From Phoronis australis (lineage: Eukaryota > Phoronida > Phoronidae), in assembly GCA_002633005.1 (NCBI GenBank), contig NMRA01000392.1, forward strand, positions 193,948 to 257,947: a stretch of 64,000 nt of DNA. The letters are read 5' to 3'. Below, piece after piece: positions 1 through 11,154 of this stretch (position 1 is the first letter of the stretch; the number at the start of each line of letters is the position of its first letter). The notes beneath the pieces were generated by a model. The model worked only from the letters and a program-made list of their open reading frames with translations, searched no databases and was not told where the DNA came from. A program made the translations under genes and the position numbers.

Positions 1-40
1 GGGGCCGGGCCCGCTGCCCCCCCCCCTAAATCCGCCTATG
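1..40. repeat. Edge of a C-rich dispersed repeat
   Basis: The first bases are a poly-C tract followed by a TAAATCCGCCT motif. This matches the reverse complement of the end found near 5886 (GGCGGATCTACG followed by poly-G) and the end near 8620-8645 (poly-C, GTAGATCCGCCT). It is probably the right end of a repeat that begins outside the window. Only the end is visible, so the family is not certain. Confidence 0.35.
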
Positions 41-290
41 TAACCAGTAAACTTTGGCTCTTTGTGCTTAATCTCACGCAACAATTAAATTGTCAGTTGT
101 TTCCATTCCCAGAAAGGCCACTTATTTTGACAAAAAGACAATCTGAGACCACTTCCCGGAGCCAAGTGGTCAAAACCAAAATTAGTTTTTGTGACGAAAT
201 TCGGATTTATGGTAGCCGCTTTCAATTACGCGAATTTCTTTCTCTCACTCATTAATTTGCTGTTGACGTGTTCTTTTACTGCTCTTGAAG

Positions 291-373
291 GCTGGCGACC
301 GCGGAGATCAATTTTGTTTTGTCATTGGGCGGCAGAAGAATACGGTCTGATAGGATCTAACGAATGGGTCGAG
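291..373 (+). CDS. NAALADase-like exon with the catalytic Glu-Glu pair
   Basis: An acceptor AG at 289-290 and a donor GT at 374-375 bound 83 nt. The exon starts with two bases completing a Gly codon and ends in phase 0. It encodes the stretch from [10 protein letters not shown] through [15 protein letters not shown]. In human GCPII the second of the two glutamates binds zinc and the first is the catalytic base; both are kept. The usual Asp before AEE is Ala here. Confidence 0.85.
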
Positions 374-939
374 GTTAGTTTACTTTTTATGCGCCTACAG
401 AAACATATGTGTGTGCCGTCATATCTGCCTGGGTGTCCACCGGGTGTCCATCGTCCGTTGCTGTATGTTCGAAACTTTGTGCAGGATCATGAAGAGATTG
501 GATTCCAGCCTACGGTTTTGGGATGACTCTGATTGCCTTTGTGTAGGCCTACTCTTATGGAAATTTTAGTTTCCTAGGAATTCCTTTATGCCTTCAAACA
601 AATTTCTATTTAAGATGACATCCTCTTTCTATTTTAGGTTGGATTTTGCGTATTCTGCGCCACATTTTGTTTTGTTATTTTTAAGTGACGTCAATTTTCA
701 GATGTGTCCAATTCCTGTGGTGCCCAACGGTGACATTTTTGCATCTGATGGTGTATCCCCTAAACCGCTTGCCAGACCTTTCAAAATTACACTAGCTTGA
801 CATCTTTACAACAGAGTGAAGGAACCAATTACCTCTGCGTCCTAAGGCAATATCATTTTCCACGTTTAAAATTTAGCAAATGTTTTGTATCATAGAGAGA
901 GAAACGACGACACCTTCTCATTTTCAGACGGGCTCGACG

Positions 940-1080
940 TAGTCTGTGCCATCTAATTACCATTTTTATGATGTAAATAAACCCCCTAGATCGACAGTGT
1001 CATTTGCGATGCAGTCGTGGACGCATTTCAAAGCTCTGCGTTGCTCTTGTTGGAAGGATACCAAACCCGGTTTTGGCCTA
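940..1080 (+). repeat. Dispersed repeat, end segment
   Basis: The stretch containing CATTTGCGATGCAGTCGTGG and TTCTGCGTTGCTCTT-like sequence recurs in reverse orientation near 27075-27170 and 46165-46250. Those two copies continue into a longer subrepeat-rich family. This copy keeps only the end. Confidence 0.6.
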
Positions 1081-1854
1081 TTAACAGGTATTGAAAACGA
1101 CTTTCTCACCCGGTTCTCTGAAACAAAATAATTTTACGTTACCCTCGACAAACCTCAAAAGTTTGGAGGAAATTTTGAAAACTCCTTTCAAAGTCTACTA
1201 AACGGACAATCGTGACTTGCGCTTTTCGCGAATTAAACGGCAACTGTACGAAAGGCCACCCACCAAGGACCACAATGTCCAATCTGTGACATTGGGAGCA
1301 TGCGTTTTTTGTTGATTCCTACCTTTAACTTGGAAGATTGACACGGAATGATGCATTAGCAGGTGACAGAACGAGGATTGGTGGAAATCGTCAAAATGGG
1401 GTTTAGTATCCTTGTAAATATAAGCAGGCGTCTTCCTAATATATCCCAGGAAAAGACTATCATTCTAATAAATGCACAAATTTATTTCCGTGTCATTTCA
1501 CTGTTTATTTTTGCGGCCAAGGGGGGGGGGGCAGGACCCCTGCCCAGCAGCCTTAAATCTGGGACCAATGGAGGTGGAATCCTGTCACAAGGATCAGAAA
1601 TTGCCGTTTTCAGTTCTGCCTGGAGCGCTTACGACGATGACGCCCTGCTCGACCAGCCATATTCTGAGGATTCCGAAGGACACCCTGCAACACGTATTGG
1701 TCTAGGTTTGATCTTGTGTCATCGTAAAACTAAAAATTGAAGATAGTACGGTCCATTCTCACTCTAAAATTGCGTTGGTGATGCACACTGCGGCATTATT
1801 CAGCTGCACGGTTGACCACGTCCATATCGTGCAAGTCTGCCATATCAAACAGTA

Positions 1855-2045
1855 TTATACCTGGGTCTGACCAAGTTAAACCTGGTTTAGGGTCTTAATA
1901 CAGGTGTAAGGAACATAGACCTCGTTGGTGAAATGAAATTGACTTAGAGCAGGCCTAAACTGGAGTTAAACCAGGTTTTACTAGACCACTGGTCTAATAG
2001 TTAAACTGGTTTAAGTCCAATTTAAATCATGTTTAACTTTAAACC
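1855..2045. repeat. Hairpin-rich AAACCTGGTTT-type repeat
   Basis: The motifs TTAAACCTGGTTTA, TTAAACCAGGTTTTA and TTAAACTGGTTTAA recur within 190 bp, around a central TAGACCA-C-TGGTCTA palindrome. The layout suggests a small foldback or MITE remnant. No second copy was seen in the window. Confidence 0.45.
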
Positions 2046-3087
2046 ACCTTTATGAAATCGGCTGTTACCAGTTTTCTAACATGGCCAGTGAACACAAATG
2101 AAATGAGTGGAGAAACAGTAAATTTTATTCATTGTATTGCGTTCACGTTTACAAAAAAGATCGTACAACAATGTGAATTATATTGCACAAAATAGGCTAT
2201 AGGCCAGACTAGTTAAGGCAGGTGGATACACAAAAAAATTAATTTTAATTGTTTTTTACATTTTTATGTCATCCTAATCTTTAATTCTTGTTGCACAGTA
2301 TAGGGAAGAAAAATAAAATCATTCTGAAAATCCAAAGTTGTTTTTGTAATTATATTTGACCAAGCTTCAGTAAGCCATGTAGCTTGACTGCTCACCAGCT
2401 CAGTGACTGACAAGTGGGGTGCAGCTTATACCAGGACACTAGCTCTAATCTAATCCTGTCAACAAACTTTGCGTAACCGGGCAATCGAGAGGGCTGTACC
2501 AGCAGATACAGATGTTGTAGCGAGACCAAGAATAAATAATTCTATTTTTGACCATGTGAAAGTTGGTGGTGAAATGGTGAACTCCTGTTCAGTGCAGAAG
2601 TTGTGCGTATGCAAGAGAAGTCGGAAAGATGAGGTGTCTTGCGAGAGCACGTTGAGCGTCGACGTGGCCCGGGTGGTGTTGCACGATTCGATGAGAGTGC
2701 ACGCACGCGCTGCGAAGACACGCCGTGCGCGCGAGACATGGACAACTACATGCCGTCAGAGAAGAATTTTTGGAGACAAACCGTGCTTCTGTGCTAGGAA
2801 CGCGCCGTGGAGAAACTAGGCTGCCAAACTTAGTGGATTTTTGAACTTGCCGCCGGCTGTAACCCAAAGGATTAGAGAAATGACCCAGTGTTCAACATAA
2901 CAAAATTGTTCTAGTGCATAGATTCAAATGTATCCCTGAATTAAAACTAATGATATTATTATACGATTTTAGTGGAAAGCAAGATAAGAAACTTTGGTAA
3001 CTTGAGAATCTCACCCAAACGACGCTATTTACTTGGACACAATAGACTTCTTTGAGAGTGGTCACGAGGTCTCCTGGCATGAAAAGT

Positions 3088-3196
3088 TTCTGTCCTGGCG
3101 TCATTTTCTATCCTGGCGTGATAAATTGTCGGTCCTGGCCTGTTAAATTTTGGTCCTGATGTGATAAATTACAGGTCCTGATGTGATAAATTCTAG
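3088..3196 (+). repeat. Short tandem array, about 22-bp unit x 5
   Basis: Five imperfect units built on TCCTGRYGTGATAAATT follow one another with 21-22 bp spacing. It is a small intronic minisatellite in the NAALADase-like gene. Confidence 0.7.
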
Positions 3197-3394
3197 TTTT
3201 GAGTTGTGTTTTTTTTCACTTCCTGTAGAGTTTTTAATGTTGAATAGAAAATGTGTCCTGGGAATTTTCCGCTCTGGCTTTCTTTAGTAAACAAATCATC
3301 CTTATTCCAGCAGACGCGGAATTGTTTGATTCTAACTTTCATCGGAACCCATTCACTGGGGATAAGCTAAGTAATTTAATTCTTTGTAATGCAG

Positions 3395-3531
3395 GAATAC
3401 ATCAAGAATCTTGGCGAACGAGCTGTGACGTACATAAACCTCGACATTGCTGTGTTATGGCCATACATGTATGTCATTAGTGTGCAGTCATCTCCTCATC
3501 TTTTCGACGCCATTTATTCTGCAACAAAAAG
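3395..3531 (+). CDS. NAALADase-like exon with the zinc-ligand Asp
   Basis: The acceptor is TAATGCAG (ends at 3394) and the donor is GTAGGC at 3532. The exon starts in phase 0 with EYIKNLGERAVTYINLD; the Asp aligns with the zinc ligand Asp453 of human GCPII. It ends after GCA ACA AAA AG, leaving two bases, but the next recognisable exon needs phase 0. One more A in the A5 run would give ACA AAA AAG and restore phase. That makes an indel here, real or technical, the simplest reading. Confidence 0.75.
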
Positions 3532-5226
3532 GTAGGCCCTGAAGAGATATAGACTCCTTTAGGCTATCGCCAAGTACCACTTGGTGAACTTCTGTGGACT
3601 CGGTGATTTCAAAATTCTCCGCCTTAATTTGAATCAAAAATAAATTTTTGACGCAGATTTGGAGCACCCATGTTATTGTAGCCAGACCAAATTATGAAAA
3701 CGAGAGGTGCCTGTTATTTACGCATGGTAGCAAGAATTATGGCCGTATTATCACTAGTTGGACAGCCAGGAGTAACTTTGAAACATTTTAAAAATCGTTT
3801 GTACAGCCACCTTTGCTAAACTTAACCATAACCAATGAAAAATGTGTTTTTCATATGATCTCGTGGCAACACCACAATTATTTGTACATTGCTTTCCTCT
3901 TTATATTTAAAACATTCATACTTAATTTAAATACTGTTTTTAATCTCACCATTATCATTTTTATGTAAAATTTACCGCTTTGCCATTATCAAATCAATTG
4001 TAATTTATTACTATTGTATCTTCTTGTCCCTTTCTTTGTTTACACCAATGTTCATTACCATGTTTGCTGTATGTATTTTTGTGAGGAAGAAAAGCATTTT
4101 TGCTTGAGATAATTGTATTTCTTACTTTTATCCTCAATAAAGATTGTTTAGAAAAAAGAACTAAGATGCTCTGTTCACCATGGTACTTTTTCCTGCGCGG
4201 ATTGTCCCGGATGTGCTGCGGGATTTTCATTCATGACCTAAAAACAAAACCACACGCAAAAAGTGGTGGCAACGCACTGCAGTCCTTGGTTCGGCAAATG
4301 TCTTTTGTTACTTATAAATTTTGTTGGAGAATACCAGGAGCTTCCGGCAGCGCCCGATCGCTAGTATTGCCTGCGCAGTGCAGGGTGTCTTGGGCATAAT
4401 TAACACTCAGAATTCTGTCATTGACACCGCCGGCCCCAAGATGCTGCGTTTGATGCAAAAATGTTTAAATAAAATCGTAAAATGGTCGTTAATTAGTAGG
4501 TTGTTAATTAATAACGCTAGAAATTTTTATGTCTTCAGTTGAATTTGGGTACATGTGAAATAACATTTTATCCATATCATCAATCAAAATTGATGTATGC
4601 ATACTTCCTCTGTGATACAAGTTCGTTTTTCGGGGGCCTTCTAAACACACCCGTCTTGTCTACAAAAGCCATAAAAATTGCGTCTCAAGTTATGAATAGT
4701 TATGAATCTTTATGGTGATCGGGATTACTGAGTTAGCTTTTGCATAATAGGTATCTTAATTGATGACCACAGGCATTTTCATCTATTAAGTTGCATCAGT
4801 TTAATTTGAGGGGCCCCATTTTAGGATTCCCATGGATCAAGGCCCAGTATTGTGCAAATTAAGACGCCCCTTCTTTCCTTGGTTGGTGATTTACAATAGA
4901 ATTACGCCCTAAAAACTTTTGCACTCGCCAGTGTGAATAAAGTCTTCCTGGCTCTCCAACTGCACGTGTAAAGTTGCACTTGGTTTCATGCAACAACTGC
5001 GAATACATTTTGCAAGATTTTGCAACCCAGCCGTAATTATATCTGCACATGTTCTTGATACTTGTCAGCTATGTTCACGTATCACCCTCAGTCAACGAGT
5101 TGACTTACAAGTAAGCAGCCTCTACTACGAAATTTTGATTAAATTAAAGTCTTTTGCTACTCACTGAGTTTCAAAGCAAAGTCAAGCTTATATGCAACTC
5201 GTACCATACTGATAGTTACCTTTCAG
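3532..5226 (+). other. Intron of the NAALADase-like gene
   Basis: No further exon was recognised. A missing microexon of 3n+1 bases somewhere here is the alternative to an indel as the explanation for the phase conflict. No clear transposon coding sequence was seen. Confidence 0.45.
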
Positions 5227-5306
5227 ATCCCTGACCCTAACTCAGTGTCTACTCTTTATGAAGCCTGGTTCAAAAACTCCCGTACTCGTTCTTGGAGGTT
5301 GCCGAG
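5227..5306 (+). CDS. NAALADase-like exon (LYEAW segment)
   Basis: The acceptor TACCTTTCAG ends at 5226 and the donor GTAACT starts at 5307. Read in phase 0 it gives IPDPNSVSTLYEAWFKNS, matching the KSLYESW region of human GCPII. It ends with two bases, which fit the single leading base of the exon at 8995. Confidence 0.7.
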
Positions 5307-5879
5307 GTAACTAGACACAGCCGACAGAACGATATTACATGTACTTCACTGAGCATATTCATTGAAAGGTTACGTTTTTTGAAATACGGCATGTCATTTG
5401 CACTTAACAGCCCTTATTGACAGTCTTATCAGATTTTGCACCAGGTGTCAATTTGTACAACAAATTGCCCATTCTGGGTACAATTCTAGGTCACTTTAAT
5501 TTTAAAAAATAGAGTTACATCTATATCCTATAAACTAGCCTTTACCCAAAGAAACTGAGTTTTGATATAAAGCACATTCCGCTAAGATGAAAAATGATTT
5601 CTAGGCAGTTCGGTTTTGCCTAATCGCGTGGCGCATCACGGAATGACCCGAGTTGCCGTTACAACACGACCATTCTGTTGAGCCTGTTCGTAAGATATAA
5701 CGACTTATCAATTGTCAGTTCTTCACAAGCTCAGAAACTACAATTATAAATTGAGAAAGGGTCAAATTTACACCAATTTTATTACGGTTTGTGGTCTTAA
5801 ACTCTATTTTTTGGTTGAAAACTGGTTTGTATCAGCGTTATAAACGTTAATAATTGTTTTGAAAGTTATATACTTGAGT

Positions 5880-6010
5880 ACACTCAGGGGCGGATCTACG
5901 TTTTCAGTAAGGGGGGGGTTTAGGATTCCCGCAAAGGTCGAATCCGAGGCACGTGGCGCCGAGAGGGGGGAGGTCGGGAGGGGGGTTTCCCCCCTCCGTG
6001 TAAGACCATT
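5880..6010 (+). repeat. hAT-like terminal sequence with G-rich tracts
   Basis: CAGGGGCGGATCTACG followed by a long G run resembles the CAGNGGCGGATC ends common in non-autonomous hAT elements. Related CGGATCTAC/poly-C ends appear near 1-40, 8580-8645, 49622-49815 and 60890-60940. The opposite end of this copy was not placed. Confidence 0.45.
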
Positions 6011-6633
6011 TTTTTGTTTTTGTAGCCAAATAGTGAAATTTCCATGCATCCTGGTAAGTTTCTGGCACTAATAACATGTCTCTTGAGTTTTTCTTAAGAT
6101 AATTTAAAACCCTTCTCGATTTCGTCGCATGAACGTGGCTCACAAGTTTCGTGAAATCATATTTGTGCACATCTGGGTATGAATTACGCCACCAGCAAAA
6201 ATTTTTGTTGGAACATCTGCTTATACACACCTTTTTAGCATACGAAAAGTCGTATATGAAAAAGTGTGGTGTGTGTGGGGGGTTAGACAACTACCAAATA
6301 TTCAAGAGCATAAGGAGCACCCGACGGGGAGTAAAACATTGAATAACAGATGATCGCGTAACAGCAGCCTCAAGTTGTTTAAGAACGAAGACCTGTACTG
6401 TTAGTCTGGAAATAAACATGTGTTCTGTCTAATTATGAGAAAAACTGGCAAACGATGGTGCTCTCAGCTCATAGTATATTATTAAAAGCGACAATAAACA
6501 ATTAGGTATCACTTCATTAAGCTGAATCACGTTGACCACAATTGAAAAACGTCAAATGTATCTGGAAACGAATCAGCTGAAAACAGTTTCAAGAAACCAA
6601 AACATTCTGTACATCGTGGTGAAAATATAAACA

Positions 6634-6905
6634 GGACCAGTTCGCAGAGGGACCAGGTGTACACTGAGAGTACACAAAAAGGCCTGGTCCGTCACGAGAC
6701 CAAAAGTACACCTGTGCTTATTATCCCTATAAACATAGTTGATCTGTGGCGGGACCAAACAGTACTGGCTGAGATAGATAGTTTTACAAAGCACACTTTG
6801 GTAAAAAAACATCACAAGACTAGTTCGCCGAGGAACCAGAAGTACACTGAAACTCACTATCTACACAAATCAAGCTGGCCTGGTCCCTCGCGAGACCTAA
6901 AGTGT
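6634..6905 (+). repeat. Direct duplication with GGACCAG/CTGGTCC boxes
   Basis: The block at 6634-6716 (starting GACCAGTTCGCAGAGGGACC) is repeated in diverged form at about 6817-6905. Both contain CTGGTCC and GTACAC motifs. The spacing is about 183 bp. It looks like a small tandem or foldback-derived repeat. Confidence 0.55.
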
Positions 6906-7530
6906 ACTATGCAAAAAAGTTTGAATTGAAAACTTCTCTCTAGACACTTTTTAATGCCCAGTGGTTGCTCATACATGTATTTTATACATCTGGTCGTCAA
7001 CTGCTGCGAGAGGTTGTCTAGGAAGGGTTTTCGCACCGTTCTGTAGTACTCACTGGAAGAAACAAGTATTGAGAACAAATTTAACTACGCACTACGTGAA
7101 ATCAATTTTGGATATGAAGCAGATAGAGCCAAGTGGAAATACAAACCAGAATCAGTTTTTGTGCGCTCGTAGACCCTCTGCTGTATTGGGTAAATTTGGC
7201 ATGACCAAAAATAATTTCTATTTCGTTTTCATTGTACACAAGTATAAAAACCGACATTATGTACAAACTGTGTAGAATCATAACTTATTACGTAGGTATT
7301 TCTCCAGGAACGTTAGTCCTATCCTGCTGTTGTCTGGACTGCCGAGGAATCTGTATATCGGATCCAATGGTTTGCTGCTCTTGGAACCATTCTACCCAGA
7401 CATCTTCGACGTTTGTTCCCAACGCTTGCACTTCGTCAACTGCTGTGTCAATGAGCTTGTACGCCTCTACAATGTCAGCATCTCGTTTCGCAGCTCAGTT
7501 GGCACTAAGCCCCCTGAGGTTACCAAGTCC

Positions 7531-8650
7531 ATTCAAAAGACTTACAGCATGCGCAACTAAATTTGATCCGTTCATCATGGACTACTTCAAACCTTGACGA
7601 TGTATCCCAGGACCCATTTGCATCTCTTGCAATTTTCGAAATAAACGTCCCAGTGTCTGAACGCTTGAAACCCGAAGTACAAACATCAAATAAATGCCCA
7701 TGAGCATGGGCGTTTCGTCGGTTGGGCCTTTCTGCGGAAATTCCCAGTATAGAAAACGGCAGTGGTGCTTATTGCAGGTAGAAAGACGGTAGGTGTTGAG
7801 GTCGGCACTAGGGCTCCTTAGGAGGCCCATTGAACATCGCACGAGTCCCGCAAGACTTTGTTGTGAAAATACAGGCTCCCCGCAATTTCTGGTACTGTAA
7901 ACTGTTCGCGAATGCGGTCACTTTGTCAATGTGAGTGCCCCCTTGGTCATTCCTTGTATAGACAAAACTTGTTAGAGTGCATCTTCAAACAGACTCGCGA
8001 CCAGACCACGGCGCCCGCCACAATAGCAATTCTTCGGAAAACAAGTTTTTTTCAAAAGTATTACATGTACATGTACACCGTATGATATTGCGCAAGACAA
8101 CTTTACTGTACACCACTCAAATTCGAGTTTCAAACGTGTGGGGTGTAATACGATGACACGGCATGACAGATGAGGTAAAAACGTTGCACGTCAATTCGCC
8201 TGAATATCAGGGTTGGGGCACCACAGTATTTCCCTAATCAAATCAAAACATATCTTAGAGTAAAGAAGCTAGTTATCTAAAGAAATCAGCTATAGAGCTG
8301 CTCTTTCAGCGGTGGATCCATCTAAAATGCTTGGCTACTTCAGAAGTGTCGTCGGAAGCGCGCGCACAATTGATCTCCGGGGTTTTGTCGATGAGCCACG
8401 AAGACTCGAAACGCGTTGATTTTCATAACAGCAATTCACAATGCAAAAAATATATTTTCAGAGTGAACCCCCCCCCCTCATTTTTTCCAGGTTGGTTTAC
8501 TTGGGGTTTACACACGCTGGCGGTGCCGGCGTTTTTGTTTTGCTGGAGACGTTTTTGTTTTGTTTTTTGTTTTTTTAATTTTTGGGTCCTGGCCCTAGGG
8601 GGGGGTTTAAACCCCCTGAACCCCCCCCGTAGATCCGCCTCTGACACTAT
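7531..8650 (+). repeat. 1.1-kb dispersed repeat, copy 1
   Basis: The segment from TCCATTCAAAAGACTTACA to the C-rich end GTAGATCCGCC is collinear with 59839-60940, in the same orientation, with scattered substitutions and small indels. Neither copy has a convincing reading frame. The C-rich terminus suggests a non-autonomous transposon. Confidence 0.85.
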
Positions 8651-8994
8651 TCCCAACTGTTTTGTGTGTTACTATTTTGACAATCTCTCCTAGTCTTTTT
8701 ACAAGTAGTTTTAAGTTAGGTTATCTCGTAATTTTGTAATTCTGATTATCTGTAACATTGTATTTTTTTTCGCTGATGGCTCCATGGTCAGCGGACCCTT
8801 CACGTCCATCAAGGAGTCTCCATAAGCGTTATTTTGCATTGATTGTATTTTTGTCTTAACGAGAATAAAGTGTATAACTACTACTACTATTGCTCGCCGA
8901 AAAAATTTTTCTCGTATAGCTGAACAACACGGATAATAGGTTGAATTATTTTGTTTCATTAAAGTTACGCGAAAAACTATTTTCTCTTTGTCAG

Positions 8995-9085
8995 TATAGG
9001 AGCCCTTGGCGCAGGAAATGATTACGCTGCATTCTTTCAAAGAGTTGGTGTTCCGTCAGTCGACTTGACATATTTTCATGATATG
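8995..9085 (+). CDS. NAALADase-like exon (GAGNDYAAFF)
   Basis: The acceptor TTTGTCAG ends at 8994 and the donor GTAATC starts at 9086. One leading base completes a Ser codon with the previous exon. The product IGALGAGNDYAAFFQRVG continues to DLTYFHDM and matches the LGSGNDFEVFFQRLG block of GCPII. Confidence 0.85.
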
Positions 9086-9387
9086 GTAATCAATTTCTAC
9101 TCTGTGAGATTTGTTGGACGTTCTAGGGTGAACGAACCAACTATGAGTGCCAATTCTGAACTGACTGTTAGACTCCTAAAACCAATATTTTTATAGTTGC
9201 TTCTAATTTTGAATTACTTTACTTTATCGGTCATATTCGACTTGTGTTAAAGCTGGCATCTCAGATTGTGCTTGGCAGCATCTCAAAGTGAGGCTTTTCC
9301 AACTTCTTCAATGAAACTCAAACAAAAGGCCCTGCGGCCTTTGTTGCCACGGCTTCCTCATCAGTCTTTGTTTCTCACTTATTTCAG

Positions 9388-9641
9388 GAAAAATGGGGTA
9401 TCCCCGTTTACCCGTTATACCACGGTTTGTGAGACGTTTCGTTTGGTTGACAAAATTATTGATCCGACATTCAAGTACCACGAGACAATAGGAAAGCTGT
9501 GCGCAGAACTTGCACGGTCTCTCGCCGAACCGTTAATTTTGCCTATGAATGTTACTCGTTATGCAGAAGGCTTTGAGATCAAGTTGTAGTACTTCGAAGC
9601 GCAACATAAACAAAGGATTGAAAACAGAGGACTGACTACAG
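9388..9641 (+). CDS. NAALADase-like exon with frameshift and stop
   Basis: The acceptor TTATTTCAG ends at 9387 and the donor GTATTT starts at 9642. It opens in phase 0 with EKWGIPVYPLYH, which contains the zinc-ligand His. Homology then continues in another frame from 9425 (VCETFRLVDKIIDPTFKYH and onward), so two bases are missing or one is extra at 9424. In that frame TAG at 9587-9589 interrupts the codons between FEIKL and YFEAQHKQRI. The exon ends in phase 1, as the next exon requires. Confidence 0.8.
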
Positions 9642-9824
9642 GTATTTTTCAGTCTGTACAATCACAACGACATGTTTAAAAGTAGGCTTGTAAACGGGTT
9701 AAAGTGGTTACTATCAAATGCGTATAAAACGGACGGTATATAGCTTGTCCAAAAACGGCGCCTTCCGACAGAGTATGCAACAATGCACGGAAAATTTATG
9801 TACTTTTTATAAATGTCATTTCAG

Positions 9825-9922
9825 CAAAGCTGAGGAAAGCAGTGGAGGAGTTTTCCTCTATTGCTACCAAGTTCCAGGAGCGCGTTCGAAAGATTTCAAG
9901 TGAAAAGTACACCAAAAAAAGA
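9825..9922 (+). CDS. NAALADase-like exon (C-terminal helical domain)
   Basis: The acceptor CATTTCAG ends at 9824 and the donor GTAAGT starts at 9923. The exon completes an Ala codon and encodes KLRKAVEEFSSIATKFQERV and following residues, matching the SLFSAVKNFTEIASKF helix of GCPII. It ends in phase 0. Confidence 0.8.
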
Positions 9923-10049
9923 GTAAGTTCATGCTCAAAATAAACAGTTTTTTCCAGGGTATTTTAAATGTGAGAGATCAAGCTAAAATATATGGTCTAC
10001 GCATTGGCTTTGACAAACACGTGCCTGTCTTCTTTCCAACCCGTTCCAG

Positions 10050-10129
10050 CTACGGATGATAAACGATCAGATGATGTTACTAGAAAGAGCATTCACCGAC
10101 CCAGCTGGATTACCAACAACAACAAGTAC
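10050..10129 (+). CDS. NAALADase-like exon ([14 protein letters not shown])
   Basis: The acceptor CGTTCCAG ends at 10049. It encodes [18 protein letters not shown] and GLP, a highly conserved dimerisation-domain block. Two donors are possible, GTACGT at 10126 and GTATTT at 10130. Only the second gives phase 2, which fits the final exon, so it is preferred. Confidence 0.8.
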
Positions 10130-11154
10130 GTATTTACTTTGCGCTAAACCTGAACAACAGATTCATAAGTTTTGTACGGTGACCTTCTCAAATTAATAGT
10201 AAAATTACTAGGCCTAAATGTGTCATCTCCTCCGAATTTGATCGGGTCAATGATAAATTTTCGATTAAGAGATGTCACCGCTGTAGGAGTCAATTTCAAT
10301 TTTTTTGAACTCATTATTATAGTCCAGGAGCTAAGAGGTGAACATGAGCAACTTTTGGTGGGGCAAGGCCCCGATTGACACTTTGAGTTTCGCCGGTCCC
10401 TCATCACGTTACATGTTGTACCCCATGCGAGAACTTAACTCTTCCCTTCAGCCACTCGTGACCGTCTCAAAGCATTTTCCCGGGGACGTCATCTCAGCAG
10501 CTTCACGCTAGACGTGGATTGATAACGTTTCACGAATACATTTATCCTATTTTCCCCTGGTGATGTAGTCAGGATACATAGTTTCTTCCAAAGGCGTTAA
10601 CGGTCTCTACTGTCTCTGTTTCTACATCGCCTGGTTAAATCGCGAAGAGCGACATCTGACGTACTGCCGGTGAAACATTTAAAAACAATTCCTAACACTG
10701 AGCGTTTTGAAGAATAGTGTATGAAGCATAGTATCTGTGCTCCGGATCAGCCTTTTTGACATACTGTGTTGGGAAAAATTGGACATTATGCTAGGGTCCT
10801 AAATAACCTTAGCTCGAGATACTTAATTCCGTTCAATTAATTAAAGCCAAACTTTGAGCTTGACACTCTAGTTATTGGCACTGGTGTTTATAGCTCATCT
10901 AGAGTTCAATATTCTGTGCAAACCACAGGCCTCATGTAGGCCTACACGAGCACAAAATACAATAGAATACTACATCAACATATCATGTCGGAATACGCGA
11001 ATCTCCGTGACGTTTATTTGCTCCAAAAGCCAGAGGGTACTGAAAAACCAAGTAACCTGTTTAGTGTTTCCATAGTGTGGTGTACTTGCTTTAACCATTT
11101 GCTGCCTGCTGGTAAGTACGCGTTGTTCAGTTCAAGATGCCGAACGTTTTCCAG

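Larger units (their letters stand above)
374..3394 (+). other. Intron of the NAALADase-like gene
   Basis: No exon was recognised in this 3-kb stretch. It holds a copy of a dispersed repeat near 940-1080, a poly-G tract near 1519-1530, a cluster of AAACC/GGTTT inverted motifs near 1855-2045 and a short tandem array near 3088-3196. The rest is unremarkable unique-looking DNA. Confidence 0.6.
5307..8994 (+). other. Repeat-rich intron of the NAALADase-like gene
   Basis: This 3.7-kb intron contains a C/G-rich hAT-like end near 5880-6010, a direct duplication near 6634-6905 and a 1.1-kb dispersed repeat at 7531-8650. I saw no host exon in it. Confidence 0.6.

Noticed and set aside
7582-7842. - strand frame shared by both copies of the 1.1-kb repeat (also at 59888-60148)
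   Set aside because: The two translations resemble each other only because the DNA is repeated. No domain is seen and the second copy's differences show no coding pattern.
8331-8693. + strand 120-codon frame
   Set aside because: It runs through poly-C and poly-T tracts of the dispersed repeat and has no recognisable domain.
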